Shown: piece after piece, positions 1-8,085 of the stretch
How the letters are laid out: each line of letters opens with the position of its first letter
Position numbering within the stretch: the first letter of the stretch is position 1
DNA from: Xenorhabdus innexi
GTDB lineage: Bacteria > Pseudomonadota > Gammaproteobacteria > Enterobacterales > Enterobacteriaceae
Direction: 5' to 3'
Assembly: GCF_002632485.1 (NCBI RefSeq)
Contig: NZ_NIBU01000035.1
Span: 1-36,546 of the forward strand
DNA: 36,546 nt
Made by a program: the position numbers and the translations under genes
Notes under the pieces: model-generated
Told to the model about the DNA's origin: nothing
Database searches by the model: none
The model's input: the letters and a program-made list of their open reading frames with translations, nothing else

Positions 1-12
1 TATGCCAGAACG

Positions 13-73
13 CGTTCAAAACACCACAAAGAAAATCATGTAAAAACAAAACATTGGATGCGTGTTTTGAACG
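13..73. repeat. Imperfectly spaced 12-bp inverted repeat
   Basis: Two perfect 12-base inverted arms, CGTTCAAAACAC at 13-24 and GTGTTTTGAACG at 62-73, enclose 37 bases. They lie just upstream of the toxin-domain remnant. They could be a terminator-like hairpin, a protein-binding site or the edge of an eroded insertion. No transposase is visible, so the role is unknown. Confidence 0.5.
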
Positions 74-100
74 GCTTAATTCTTAAGAGCCTATCTATGA

Positions 101-352
101 GCATTCCATAGCAACCCAAATATAGATCCAGAACAGGCTTGGAATGAAATACCTCAAAAAATAAAAATGATATTAGTAGACCTTCGATATAGAGGAGATT
201 ATACACCCGCATCTCGAAAACTAATGCAAAGCTACGCATATTCTGGCGATATAGTTAATTTTGGCATTGTTTTAAAAAATAAAAACAACTGGCCGTCAAA
301 TCTCGACATGAATAGATTCACAATGAGGGTAAGCTATTATGAATCTAATTAA
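101..352 (+). pseudogene. C-terminal remnant resembling pesticin/phage-lysozyme-like toxin domain
   Basis: The frame is open from 101, right after an in-frame TGA at 98-100, to a stop at 350-352, giving 83 residues. The first ATG is only at 167. The segment holds ILVDLRYRGDY near the middle and ends in an NNWPS...RFTMRVSYYESN pattern. From memory this recalls the C-terminal lysozyme-like domain of pesticin and related T4-lysozyme-fold toxins, where a similar pattern closes the domain. The catalytic N-terminal half of such a fold is absent and there is no ribosome site, so I read it as the tail of a broken gene. It could instead be a short expressed immunity or hypothetical protein starting at 167. 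The family assignment is recognition by eye only. Confidence 0.45.
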
Positions 353-869
353 ACCTTAGATTCGAATAATAAGTGCAATTTCTGAAAAAGACTCTGTTTA
401 CCATTTTGTGTAATCACCCTATTCATTAAATGTGGCCGTTTAAACGGCCACGAAACCTAATCATCAATCTCCCTATCACAAGACAAAAACCCTGAATGGG
501 CAAAAAACGGACAGATTATCCCCCTGTTCTTGCCTGCCTGTGGTTATATGACGGCAGTTCTCTGTTCCAGAATCTTTGTAATGATGTTGCTATTTAATCA
601 CTATGTAGAAACCAAAACACTCTATTAACAATATCAATATCTGAGCAACTCCGGTCGAAACAGAAAAAGTATCATATTCAATAAAATGATTTTATTTATT
701 AATGATATGATAAATTTAAAGTAATTATTTACTCTAACTATTTATCCAATAATGATTATAATCCTCAACGCAAGTTATACTGATGCAGTTGCATTGAATA
801 ACAGGCTTATAAAAAATTAATAACACCATAATGTTCTGAATACAGAATTATTCTGTTAAAGAGGAAGTT
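353..869. other. Gene-free stretch between toxin remnant and yhbP-like gene
   Basis: Apart from the palindrome at 432-451 I see no supportable gene. A plus-strand frame without a start codon runs roughly 460-630 and contains a hydrophobic portion. It may be decayed coding sequence but matches nothing I recognise. The last 250 bases are very AT-rich, as expected for a promoter region of the gene that starts at 870. Confidence 0.4.
432..451. terminator. Perfect 20-bp palindrome, probable terminator
   Basis: GTGGCCGTTTAAACGGCCAC is perfectly self-complementary, with a GC-rich stem and an AT centre. It sits about 80 bases after the remnant stop at 352. It would form a strong hairpin on either strand, though no long T run follows it. 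A terminator is the likeliest reading; a binding site for a dimeric protein is the alternative. Confidence 0.5.
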
Positions 870-1382
870 ATGAATAAAAATGCCCAAAGTAGTTTTACTA
901 TTCTCAGCAATATCCGTTTTTTTTGTCTTGCCACTTCCCATCCTGAAACCAACGCTGTTTGGACAGCACCTTTGCTTTATATTCCTCGTTATAATCCACT
1001 ACGCCTGATTTGGTATTCAAAATCAGAGACCCGACACTCCCGTGGGCTGTCCGTCGATCCACGTGCCAGCGGTTCAATATTCAGCGGCCGACTCAATCAG
1101 GATGTTTTCGAAGACGTAGCAGGAGCACAATTTAGCGGATTAGCCCGTGAAATAGCTTATACAGAATTACAAGATACTTACGATTACTATCACAGCCGTG
1201 TATTTCCTGATCCAGATATCAGAAAGAAAAATGCGCGGCATATTAGTGAGTTTTATGGTCTGGGTACCCGTCGTTTTTATGAACTGGAGGTAGAAGAATG
1301 GTGGTTATATGCTTTTGACGGGGATGATGGACGAATTTTTGTGCCATTAAATGAGTTGGCTCGTCCACCTAAAGACCAGTAA
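870..1382 (+). CDS. YhbP-like (UPF0306) FMN-binding split-barrel protein
   Basis: This 170-residue protein resembles the pyridoxamine 5'-phosphate oxidase-like split-barrel family, closest in my reading to the YhbP/UPF0306 group of small cytoplasmic proteins with no firmly established reaction. Features that fit are the N-terminal FFCLATSHPETNAVWTAPLLY strand pair (residues 17-37), where PNPOx-like proteins start the barrel, a central SGSIF strand, and a late FYELEVEEWWLYAFDG stretch. The start is well supported by AGAGGAAG seven or so bases upstream of the ATG. The gene stands alone, with AT-rich spacers on both sides. It may bind FMN or another flavin-like ligand, but the substrate cannot be read from the sequence. 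Confidence 0.7.
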   Translation: MNKNAQSSFTILSNIRFFCLATSHPETNAVWTAPLLYIPRYNPLRLIWYSKSETRHSRGLSVDPRASGSIFSGRLNQDVFEDVAGAQFSGLAREIAYTELQDTYDYYHSRVFPDPDIRKKNARHISEFYGLGTRRFYELEVEEWWLYAFDGDDGRIFVPLNELARPPKDQ

Positions 1383-1437
1383 GAATATATTGTTTATTTA
1401 ACAGGCCCTGTCGATTACGGGGCTTGTAATAATAGAT

Positions 1438-1602
1438 ACCAAAGACAGGCGGAATTTATCGTCGTCTCCCATTTGCAGTAAGCGAAGCGCTGCCTGCAAT
1501 GCAATAACACCACCACTCACCGTATAAGGCTATGCATAGCACTTTTTCTGCACAGAGCCGAACATGACGACGGTAAATTTTATAATTTACAGACCAAAGA
1601 CA
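1438..1602. repeat. Inverted-repeat segment flanked by 10-bp direct repeats (possible decayed MITE)
   Basis: Arms at 1453-1466 (AATTTATCGTCGTC) and 1566-1579 (its reverse complement with one mismatch) enclose about 100 bases. A direct repeat ACCAAAGACA lies outside the arms at 1438-1447 and 1593-1602. The layout recalls a non-autonomous transposable element with a target duplication, but the gaps between arms and direct repeats are unequal and no known element is recognised. Confidence 0.35.
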
Positions 1603-1623
1603 TGCTGAAGCTGAGTCTATACA

Positions 1624-1690
1624 CTTCGTCTTTCAAGTTGCCTCTTTGTTGGCTGCGCTCATTCATCCCAGTCACATAGTTACATATGCC
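1624..1690. repeat. Partial ERIC-like intergenic repeat
   Basis: The segment contains TTGGCTGCGCTCATTCATCC followed by CAGTCACATAGTTACATATG, which resembles the left half of the enterobacterial repetitive intergenic consensus in reverse orientation (CGCTCACCCCAGTCACTTAC). The second half with its TCCTGGGGATTCAC end is missing, so the palindrome is incomplete. CTTTCAAGTTG upstream is a frequent neighbour of such repeats in this bacterial group, from memory. Confidence 0.5.
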
Positions 1691-2231
1691 ACTCACATAA
1701 CAGGATAATATTAACACACTATGATTGGTTGTTAAAAAAATATTAATAATAACGCAACATAATAAATTCTTTTAAAAATCATCACGCAAAAAATAAAAAT
1801 ATTCCTATTATTGAAAAAGGTGAGTTCATTTAAGAGGTAAATAATGAAATACACACATTAAATAATGATACGCCATACTGAATGAATAGACTTAAAACAT
1901 AAGAAAAACAGATTGATTATTGTCTTTCTATTTGGAATAATGCGCGGCAAATTAGGACTGACTCCAAACTATAAAACTGGCGAAGGCACATTTACCAGTG
2001 AAACACCCAATTAGAATAGTTTAAAAATAACTTTAACAATGGTCAGAACCTTCCAACATCATCCTGCAACAAAGCCTCAGGGATTAATTATTAGAGTGAG
2101 TGATTTATATCGGATAACGAAATAAATCTATAAAAAATTATTACATCCAAAATATGAGCGAACAAAATTATCAACCTTTATTGGGATATTAATCCCAAGA
2201 TTGTTCTGTTCAAAAAGAATGAGTCTTAAAT

Positions 2232-3362
2232 ATGCAAAACTTAACCCATGTTAAAGCACTTTGTGCCTTAGCACACCCTTATCATGCCTGTGCCGAGCAT
2301 GATGCATTATTTAATGATGCTATGCGTGAACTGACGTTATATCACTGTGAACATACACCAGGATATGAACAATGGCTGGCGAATAATGGTTTAAATAAAC
2401 AATCTGTAATGGCAATGGATGATTGGTCAGGCCTGCCGCCTCTTTTTGCCAATTATTTTAAACGTAATTTGATCGTCAGCAACAGCACGGTGGATGCTCT
2501 GGAATTAACTTCCTCAGGCACAACCGGGCAGAAAAGCCGTATGCACTATGACCCCAGAAGTATCACAGCCGCACAGGATATGGTGGATCGTATTTTTAAC
2601 TATTATGGCTGGAATACCCCTGATCAACCCTGCAATTATCTGCTGCTCAGTTATGAGCCTGCTGGAGCCGTTACTTTAGGAACGTCTTATACCGATCAGT
2701 TTCTGTGTAAGTATGCGCCGGTAAACCGCTCCTATTATGCACTGCGCCATAACGGGAAAAGTAACGAATTTGACCCGTTCGGTACGATTAAGGCTCTTCA
2801 GGAATTTGCTGAAGAAGGGCTACCTGTGCGTATTTTCGGCTTTCCTGCTTTCCTGTGGTTTACCCTGCAAAGAATGGAACAAATGGGGCTGCCTGCTCTG
2901 AAATTACATCCGGATTCACTGGTTTCTCTGGGTGGCGGCTGGAAAACCCATGCCGACAAAGCCATTCCTAAACAGGAGCTATATCAACGGCTGGTGAAAC
3001 AATTAGGTATCCCGGATATACGTTGTCGCGATGGCTACGGTTCCGTCGAACATCCTGTGCCTTATATGGAATGTTCTCACCATCGTTTTCATGTTCCGGT
3101 CTATTCACGGGTCTATATCCGGCATACCGCTAATATGTCACGACAACCTTATGGTGAACCGGGTTTTCTGCACTTCGTCTCACCTTTTATCACTTCCAGC
3201 CCGGCGCACAGCATTGTGATGAGCGATCTGGCTGTACTGCATCCCGGCAGTAGCTGTGGCTGTGAACTGGATACCGATTGGTTTGAATTGCTTGGTCGTG
3301 CTGGTACCAGCAAAAGTCGTAGTTGTGCGATTGCCGCATCAGAATTGATAAAAGAGGCCTGA
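2232..3362 (+). CDS. LuxE-like acyl-protein synthetase
   Basis: The 376-residue protein has the length and layout of the LuxE family, which in bioluminescent bacteria activates a fatty acid with ATP, holds it as a thioester on a cysteine and passes it to the LuxC reductase. Visible marks are the adenylate-forming loop LELTSSGTTGQKS (residues 90-102), GGGWKTH (234-240), the YGSVEHPVPYMEC...RFHVPV block (269-290) and a late GRAGTSKSRSCAIA segment. Cys365 in that segment lies almost exactly where LuxE of Vibrio carries its acylated cysteine (Cys364, from memory). The ribosome site before this ATG is weak. The gene is first in the operon, one base before the LuxC-ligase fusion, which implies joint expression. 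The substrate acid is unknown and need not be a long-chain fatty acid. Confidence 0.85.
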   Translation: MQNLTHVKALCALAHPYHACAEHDALFNDAMRELTLYHCEHTPGYEQWLANNGLNKQSVMAMDDWSGLPPLFANYFKRNLIVSNSTVDALELTSSGTTGQKSRMHYDPRSITAAQDMVDRIFNYYGWNTPDQPCNYLLLSYEPAGAVTLGTSYTDQFLCKYAPVNRSYYALRHNGKSNEFDPFGTIKALQEFAEEGLPVRIFGFPAFLWFTLQRMEQMGLPALKLHPDSLVSLGGGWKTHADKAIPKQELYQRLVKQLGIPDIRCRDGYGSVEHPVPYMECSHHRFHVPVYSRVYIRHTANMSRQPYGEPGFLHFVSPFITSSPAHSIVMSDLAVLHPGSSCGCELDTDWFELLGRAGTSKSRSCAIAASELIKEA

Positions 3363-3363
3363 G

Positions 3364-5793
3364 ATGTCTGCCATAGAAGCTAATAATGACCAGCTTTCTG
3401 TCGAACAGTTGGCAAAACAAAAAATTTTGAAATTACGTAAGCGATTACCAGAACTTCTGGCGCGACCTCATACTGCGGAACAGGTACTTGAGTGTGCACA
3501 ACGCTTTGCCGATCATCTTGCCGGTATGGATACTCATCCTCTTTTTGATGCCAGAACACGTGAAGCACTCATCACTTTCTGTCAGCGTGAAGCTCTACAG
3601 ACTAAGCTGGAGCGGGAGCTTGGCAAAGATGCCTTTTCCCTGCGCAGGTTCGATTATAACCAGAATCGCTATGAATCGTGGAAACCGCTGGGGCTGGTTG
3701 TCCATATCACACCGTCCAATGCTGCACTTCTTCCTTTTATGGCTGTGCTGGAAAGTTTACTGGTCGGCAATATTAACTGGTTACGTCCGAGCAGCAGTGA
3801 TAAAGGCTTTAGTGAACAACTTCTGAATGCATTTCTCGCCCATGATGTTTCCGGCAATTTAGCTGACAGAGTTACTGTTTTGTCTTTACCTGCCACACAG
3901 TTGAGTGATTTGTTAAGTCAGGCTGATGCTGTTTCTGCCTGGGGCGGAGACTCAGCATTATCTTCTATTCGTAGCCAACTGCCTGCCGGTTGCCGCTGGA
4001 TAGACTGGGGACACCGTATCAGTTTTGCGTGGCTGGCCCCTGATGCAGTCGATGACTCCCAATTGGACGTTCTGGCAGATGATATTTGTTGTTATGATCA
4101 GCAAGCCTGTTCCAGCCCGCAATGCCTGCTGGTTGATAGCGACGATCCGGCAATTTTGCAGGATATCGGGCAACGTATGGCCGCCGCTCTTGAGCGTCGT
4201 TCCGGGTTACATCCGGCATTACAGGCAAATGTTCAGGAGTCTGCCGAAATTACCACTCAACTGGCGTTTCAGCACCTCGATTTATCTTTCACTCCAGTTA
4301 ATGGCGAACTCTGGCAGAACGAAGGATGGCGGGTAGTATGGCGACATGAACAGGAACTGGCAGCTTCTCCTCTGTTCCGGACATTACAGTTACGCCCGGC
4401 ACCTCGTCAGCAATTATGTTCTATTCTGCGTCCGTGGCGTAATCATCTTCAAAGCTGTGCTTTGATTGCAGGTCAGGAAGATATTGCTGAGATGAGTCAT
4501 GCTCTGTTCGCTGCGGGCGTCAGCCGTATAGCTCCGGCAGGTCAGATGCACAATGGCTACAGTGGTGAACCACACGATGGCGTTTATGCACTGACACGCC
4601 TTGCCAAACGGGTTTCCGTGAGTCTGCCTGACGATACTCTGGCTGGTTGCGCCCACCTGAATACGCCGCCTTCCCGTCCGCACGGGTTGGACAGCCTGCC
4701 GGTAATGAATAAAGCCGATTTTCAGGCACTGATTCCCAATGAAAAAAGCCGTCTGTTCTTCCGCAGCGGAGGCAGCAGCGGTGCACCTAAACTGGCTGCT
4801 TACAGCTATGCTGATTATCACAAACAAATGCAGTCAGCGGCTGATGGCGTGTTTGCCTGTGGGCTGGAACCCGCAACAGATCGGGTCATGAATCTGTTGT
4901 ATGGCGGGCAGCTTTACGGCGGAATGATGAGTTTCTTCACTATTCTGGATAAGTTGGGTGTTGCTCAATATCCGATGGGTGGCCCGGTTGACGACGATTT
5001 CAGTGAAATAGCGGACTTAATCGTACAGCAACGCATTAATACACTGGTTGGTATGCCAAGCACAATACATCGGTTGTTCATGAGTGAAACCGACAAACTA
5101 CGCGAGTATGGCGGGGTACGTAAGCTGTTTTTGGGCGGAGAACATCTGAATGTAGGCCAGCGGGCTTTTCTGAATGAATTTGGCATTACTCTGATACGTT
5201 CCGCCGTTTACGGCTCAGTCGATGCAGGCCCGTTAGGCCATGGATGCTCAGCCAGTGAAGATGGTGTTTTCCACTTAATGGCGGATACTCAGTGGCTTGA
5301 AATTCTTAATATTCATGATGACACTCCTGTTGCAGAAGGTGAAACAGGTCGCCTGATCTTCACTTCCCGACATCGGGAAGCCCAGCCTGTTCAGCGCTAC
5401 GATTTAGGCGATCTGGGATACTGGCTCACTGAGCCTTGTTCCTGTGGCCTGACAGCGCCCCGTTTCCGACTTGTCGGACGTAACGGTGCCCTGTTACGCG
5501 TCGGCAGTATTTTTATCAATCTGGATGAACTGTCTGCACAACTGAAAGACCCTGTGCAGTGGATAATCAATCACGATGATAACGGAATCGGCAGCATTCA
5601 GCTTTTGATTGACAACCAGAACGTTTCAGCGGTTCGCCAATATTTATTAGGACTGAAGCAGAATGACAAAATTAAGGAAGTGATTGAAGGTGGAATGTTG
5701 CATCTGGATATTACCTTTTCCTCGGCCACAGAATTTCGTCGGAATGCCAGTAGCGGAAAAGCCCCTTTGTTTATTGACTTACGTAAATTCTGA
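3364..5793 (+). CDS. Fusion: LuxC-like acyl reductase + PaaK-like adenylate-forming ligase
   Basis: The 809-residue protein joins two enzymes. Residues 1 to about 425 resemble LuxC, the NADPH-dependent reductase that takes an acyl group onto a cysteine and releases an aldehyde: WKPLGLVVHITPSNA (106-120), AWGGD (192-196) and DQQACSSPQ (245-253), where Cys249 matches the active-site cysteine motif. Residues from about 440 to 809 resemble phenylacetate-CoA ligase-type enzymes: FFRSGGSSGAPK (465-476), GGEH (591-594), YGSVDAGPLGHGC (616-628), RYDLGDLG (678-685), RLVGRNGALLRVGS (702-715) and a C-terminal SGK with Lys799. LuxC is normally a separate protein of about 480 residues, so the fusion is unusual. 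It starts one base after the LuxE-like gene. The likely role is activation plus reduction of a carboxylic acid in one polypeptide; the acid is not known. Confidence 0.85.
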   Translation: MSAIEANNDQLSVEQLAKQKILKLRKRLPELLARPHTAEQVLECAQRFADHLAGMDTHPLFDARTREALITFCQREALQTKLERELGKDAFSLRRFDYNQNRYESWKPLGLVVHITPSNAALLPFMAVLESLLVGNINWLRPSSSDKGFSEQLLNAFLAHDVSGNLADRVTVLSLPATQLSDLLSQADAVSAWGGDSALSSIRSQLPAGCRWIDWGHRISFAWLAPDAVDDSQLDVLADDICCYDQQACSSPQCLLVDSDDPAILQDIGQRMAAALERRSGLHPALQANVQESAEITTQLAFQHLDLSFTPVNGELWQNEGWRVVWRHEQELAASPLFRTLQLRPAPRQQLCSILRPWRNHLQSCALIAGQEDIAEMSHALFAAGVSRIAPAGQMHNGYSGEPHDGVYALTRLAKRVSVSLPDDTLAGCAHLNTPPSRPHGLDSLPVMNKADFQALIPNEKSRLFFRSGGSSGAPKLAAYSYADYHKQMQSAADGVFACGLEPATDRVMNLLYGGQLYGGMMSFFTILDKLGVAQYPMGGPVDDDFSEIADLIVQQRINTLVGMPSTIHRLFMSETDKLREYGGVRKLFLGGEHLNVGQRAFLNEFGITLIRSAVYGSVDAGPLGHGCSASEDGVFHLMADTQWLEILNIHDDTPVAEGETGRLIFTSRHREAQPVQRYDLGDLGYWLTEPCSCGLTAPRFRLVGRNGALLRVGSIFINLDELSAQLKDPVQWIINHDDNGIGSIQLLIDNQNVSAVRQYLLGLKQNDKIKEVIEGGMLHLDITFSSATEFRRNASSGKAPLFIDLRKF

Positions 5794-5802
5794 TTAAGTG
5801 AA

Positions 5803-7053
5803 ATGAATATCATGAAAAGCATAACGTTAATTGATCTGTTCAATCATGTACGTAAGCATTCTGTTTATTATCGGGAACTTTACCAGTCTGTTCCTGATGA
5901 TTGGACGCTGCAAGATTTACCCTTGGTCGAACCCGGTCATTACTGGGCTGGCTCAGACAATTTACAGAGCTGGCCTGTTCTTACTGCACCAATGGAAGGT
6001 GGCCATGTCTTTAAAACCGGCGGTTCAACCAGCGATGGGCGACTGTCAGTTTTCAGCCAACAAGAGTGGAAAGCATTTATTCACTCTTTTGGCGAAGCCA
6101 TTGCCCGTCAGCTAAAGCCGGGGGATCGCGTCGCCAACCTGTTCTTTGCAGGCGACCTTTACACCAGTTTGCTGTTCATTCATGGTGCACTGTCTAACTC
6201 ATCATTACCTATTGTGGAGTTTCCCTTCACCTGTAAGGTAGATGACGGTTTGCTGGCCCACAATATTCAGTATCACAATATCAACGTGCTGGCGGGGGTT
6301 CCCGTCCAGCTCATCCGCTTTGCTCAATATCTGCAAGAGAGCGGACAGACTCTGCCAATGGTGGAAACTATCCTTTATGGCGGAGAAAGCCTGTTTGAAG
6401 GGCAAATAGCCGCAATGCGTCAGGTTTTCCCACAGGCTCGTTTTGGTTCTGTTGGTTGCGCCAGTGTTGATGGTGGTTTAATTGGCTTTGCCGATCCTGA
6501 GTGCGGGCCGGGGGAACACCGGGTTTTCGATGACGATACTATCATTGAAATTCTCGATGAAGAGACTTATGAGCCTATTACGGAAGCCGGGCATCGCGGG
6601 ATGTTGGTTGTGACTAACTTACAAAGGCAACTCATGCCGGTACTGCGCTATCCTACCGGTGATCTGGCCTGTTGGTGTGAAGCCGAACAACCATACCGTA
6701 AATTTGCTCTTCAGGGTCGCGCTAATCAGGGCTACCGGATCAGGGTTGGCGATCTTTCATTATTCCCCGATGACTTGGCTACCCAGTTATCACCACAAAC
6801 CGAACTGCTCGCCTGGCAGTTAGTCCTGTCTCAGGAATCATCAGAAGACAAAATCAAATTACTGGTCGCCAGCCCTGAACCCGTTGACGTCGAAAAAATA
6901 CGCCATAACGTGTTCTCGGCATTTCCCGGACTGAATACGACCCATTTTCAGCAAGGTATGCTGGAGATTATTCAGACAAATATCGATGCGATGTATACCC
7001 ACCCACGTTCGGGTAAGTTGCAGCGAGTTGTGGATCTGCGTAGTTATAACTAA
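5803..7053 (+). CDS. Stand-alone PaaK-like adenylate-forming ligase
   Basis: The 416-residue protein has the size and motif order of phenylacetate-CoA ligase and F390-synthetase-type AMP-forming enzymes: an early HVFKTGGSTSDGR phosphate loop (68-80), YGGESLFEGQ (192-201), a region GSVGCASVDGG (215-225) where the family has its Y-G-x-x-E signature, RYPTGDLACW (282-291) and a C-terminal HPRSGKLQRV with Lys405. The acidic residue normally seen in Y-G-x-T-E is not obvious, so activity may differ. It starts nine bases after the fusion gene; an alternative ATG four codons in (5812) is possible. It probably supplies an activated acyl group to the pathway, or activates a second acid. The substrate is unknown. 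Confidence 0.8.
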   Translation: MNIMKSITLIDLFNHVRKHSVYYRELYQSVPDDWTLQDLPLVEPGHYWAGSDNLQSWPVLTAPMEGGHVFKTGGSTSDGRLSVFSQQEWKAFIHSFGEAIARQLKPGDRVANLFFAGDLYTSLLFIHGALSNSSLPIVEFPFTCKVDDGLLAHNIQYHNINVLAGVPVQLIRFAQYLQESGQTLPMVETILYGGESLFEGQIAAMRQVFPQARFGSVGCASVDGGLIGFADPECGPGEHRVFDDDTIIEILDEETYEPITEAGHRGMLVVTNLQRQLMPVLRYPTGDLACWCEAEQPYRKFALQGRANQGYRIRVGDLSLFPDDLATQLSPQTELLAWQLVLSQESSEDKIKLLVASPEPVDVEKIRHNVFSAFPGLNTTHFQQGMLEIIQTNIDAMYTHPRSGKLQRVVDLRSYN

Positions 7054-7065
7054 AGGCTGAAATCG

Positions 7066-8085
7066 ATGACTACTTTTCCTTCTGCTATTTTAGACCCGGC
7101 TATTGTGGACTCCGCTATACAGATCCGCTGCTATCAATCAGGTGATGGGAAGCATATCAGTCAGTTATTCCGTGGGGTTTACGGTGATTCGTATGTCTAT
7201 CCTGATATCTATTTGCCAAAGTTGATAGATGACTATCAAACAACAGGAAAGTGGTATTCAGCTCTGGCTTTTTATCGGGGACGGCTGATAGGTCATGCAT
7301 CCCTTGTTAAGGATATGGAGCAGCAGGATCAGGCTGAATTGGCACTGGTTGTGGTATGTCCGCAATTTCAGGGCAAAGGTATTGCTAAATCTTTGGGTCG
7401 TTATTTGTGCCATTATGCAAAAGAAAAACAGTATCGTTTACTGACGATAAAACAAGTCTGTTCGCATCATAAAAGTCAGTATCTGGCACAAAATCTGGGC
7501 TTTTATTCGACCGCATTAATGCTGGATTATGTTGATTCCCCATTCGGATTGCCGGAACCTGAAAGTATTGTACAGGGGGTTTTGCCTCTTCAGGCATTTC
7601 CGTTACCTAAGCTGAACTGGCCAAAACCTTGGCAGAACTGGACTGATCAGATAGGTGAGTATGTTGGAAAATCATTATCTGATGAAGGACAAGAGAGTTA
7701 TTCCGCTTTTTCTGTCGATGCAATAACCTCCGGCCTGTTTACCTCAAAAGTAAACGGGAGGCGTCTGGAGATCACACTGTATGAAGCGGATTCAGACTTT
7801 TTATCAGAGATCATAGATTATCCGAGTAACCAGTTAATCTATCTGAAACTTCCTGCCAGTGAAGCAGGCCTGAAGCTGTATCCACAACTGCAAAATGGTG
7901 GATTCCGCTTCGCCGGGCTGTGCCCTGATACCCACAAAGGATGGCTTCTGCTCTGGTTGCGGGGTTATCAGTCAACACCTTATCAGTTTTCTGATGCCAG
8001 CACTCAACATCTCTACCAAATGGAGTTGGCGAAAATGACAGCTCACTCACGACAATCCCCCGTAAGTGAGCTTATTCCGGGCTAA
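7066..8085 (+). CDS. GNAT-family acetyltransferase with long C-terminal extension
   Basis: Of 339 residues, roughly 18-155 form a GNAT domain, which moves an acyl group from a CoA thioester to an amine. The acetyl-CoA loop is clear in VVVCPQFQGKGIAKSLGRYL (95-114, Q-G-K-G-I-A core), and LAQNLGFYSTALML (140-153) matches the usual late strand. The remaining 180 residues have no motif I can name; they could be a second, diverged GNAT-like fold, since tandem GNATs are common. It begins 12 bases after the ligase gene, so it belongs to the same operon and may acylate an amine made from the aldehyde, or may take an unusual acyl-CoA from the ligases. Its stop overlaps the convergent phosphotransferase gene. 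Confidence 0.75.
   Translation: MTTFPSAILDPAIVDSAIQIRCYQSGDGKHISQLFRGVYGDSYVYPDIYLPKLIDDYQTTGKWYSALAFYRGRLIGHASLVKDMEQQDQAELALVVVCPQFQGKGIAKSLGRYLCHYAKEKQYRLLTIKQVCSHHKSQYLAQNLGFYSTALMLDYVDSPFGLPEPESIVQGVLPLQAFPLPKLNWPKPWQNWTDQIGEYVGKSLSDEGQESYSAFSVDAITSGLFTSKVNGRRLEITLYEADSDFLSEIIDYPSNQLIYLKLPASEAGLKLYPQLQNGGFRFAGLCPDTHKGWLLLWLRGYQSTPYQFSDASTQHLYQMELAKMTAHSRQSPVSELIPG

Larger units (their letters stand above)
1383..2231. other. 850-base AT-rich gene-free stretch upstream of the lux-like operon
   Basis: It contains the inverted-repeat segment and the partial ERIC-like repeat noted separately. The part from 1700 to 2231 is strongly AT-rich. Short frames such as 1965-2013 and 2029-2126 are open but have no ribosome site and match no family I recognise; they may be decayed coding sequence. 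The promoter of the operon starting at 2232 should lie here, but no convincing -35/-10 pair stands out. Confidence 0.4.

Noticed and set aside
1965-2126. Short open frames (1965-2013 and 2029-2126) before the operon, considered as a small toxin such as SymE
   Set aside because: No motif of SymE or another toxin could be matched, and no ribosome site was seen.
4414-4827. 137-codon minus-strand frame inside the LuxC-ligase gene
   Set aside because: It lies wholly within a gene with strong motifs on the other strand, has no ribosome site and resembles no family.
2232-8085. Reading the operon as the Photorhabdus luxCDABE bioluminescence operon
   Set aside because: There is no luciferase alpha or beta subunit and no LuxD, the order differs, and LuxC is fused to a ligase.
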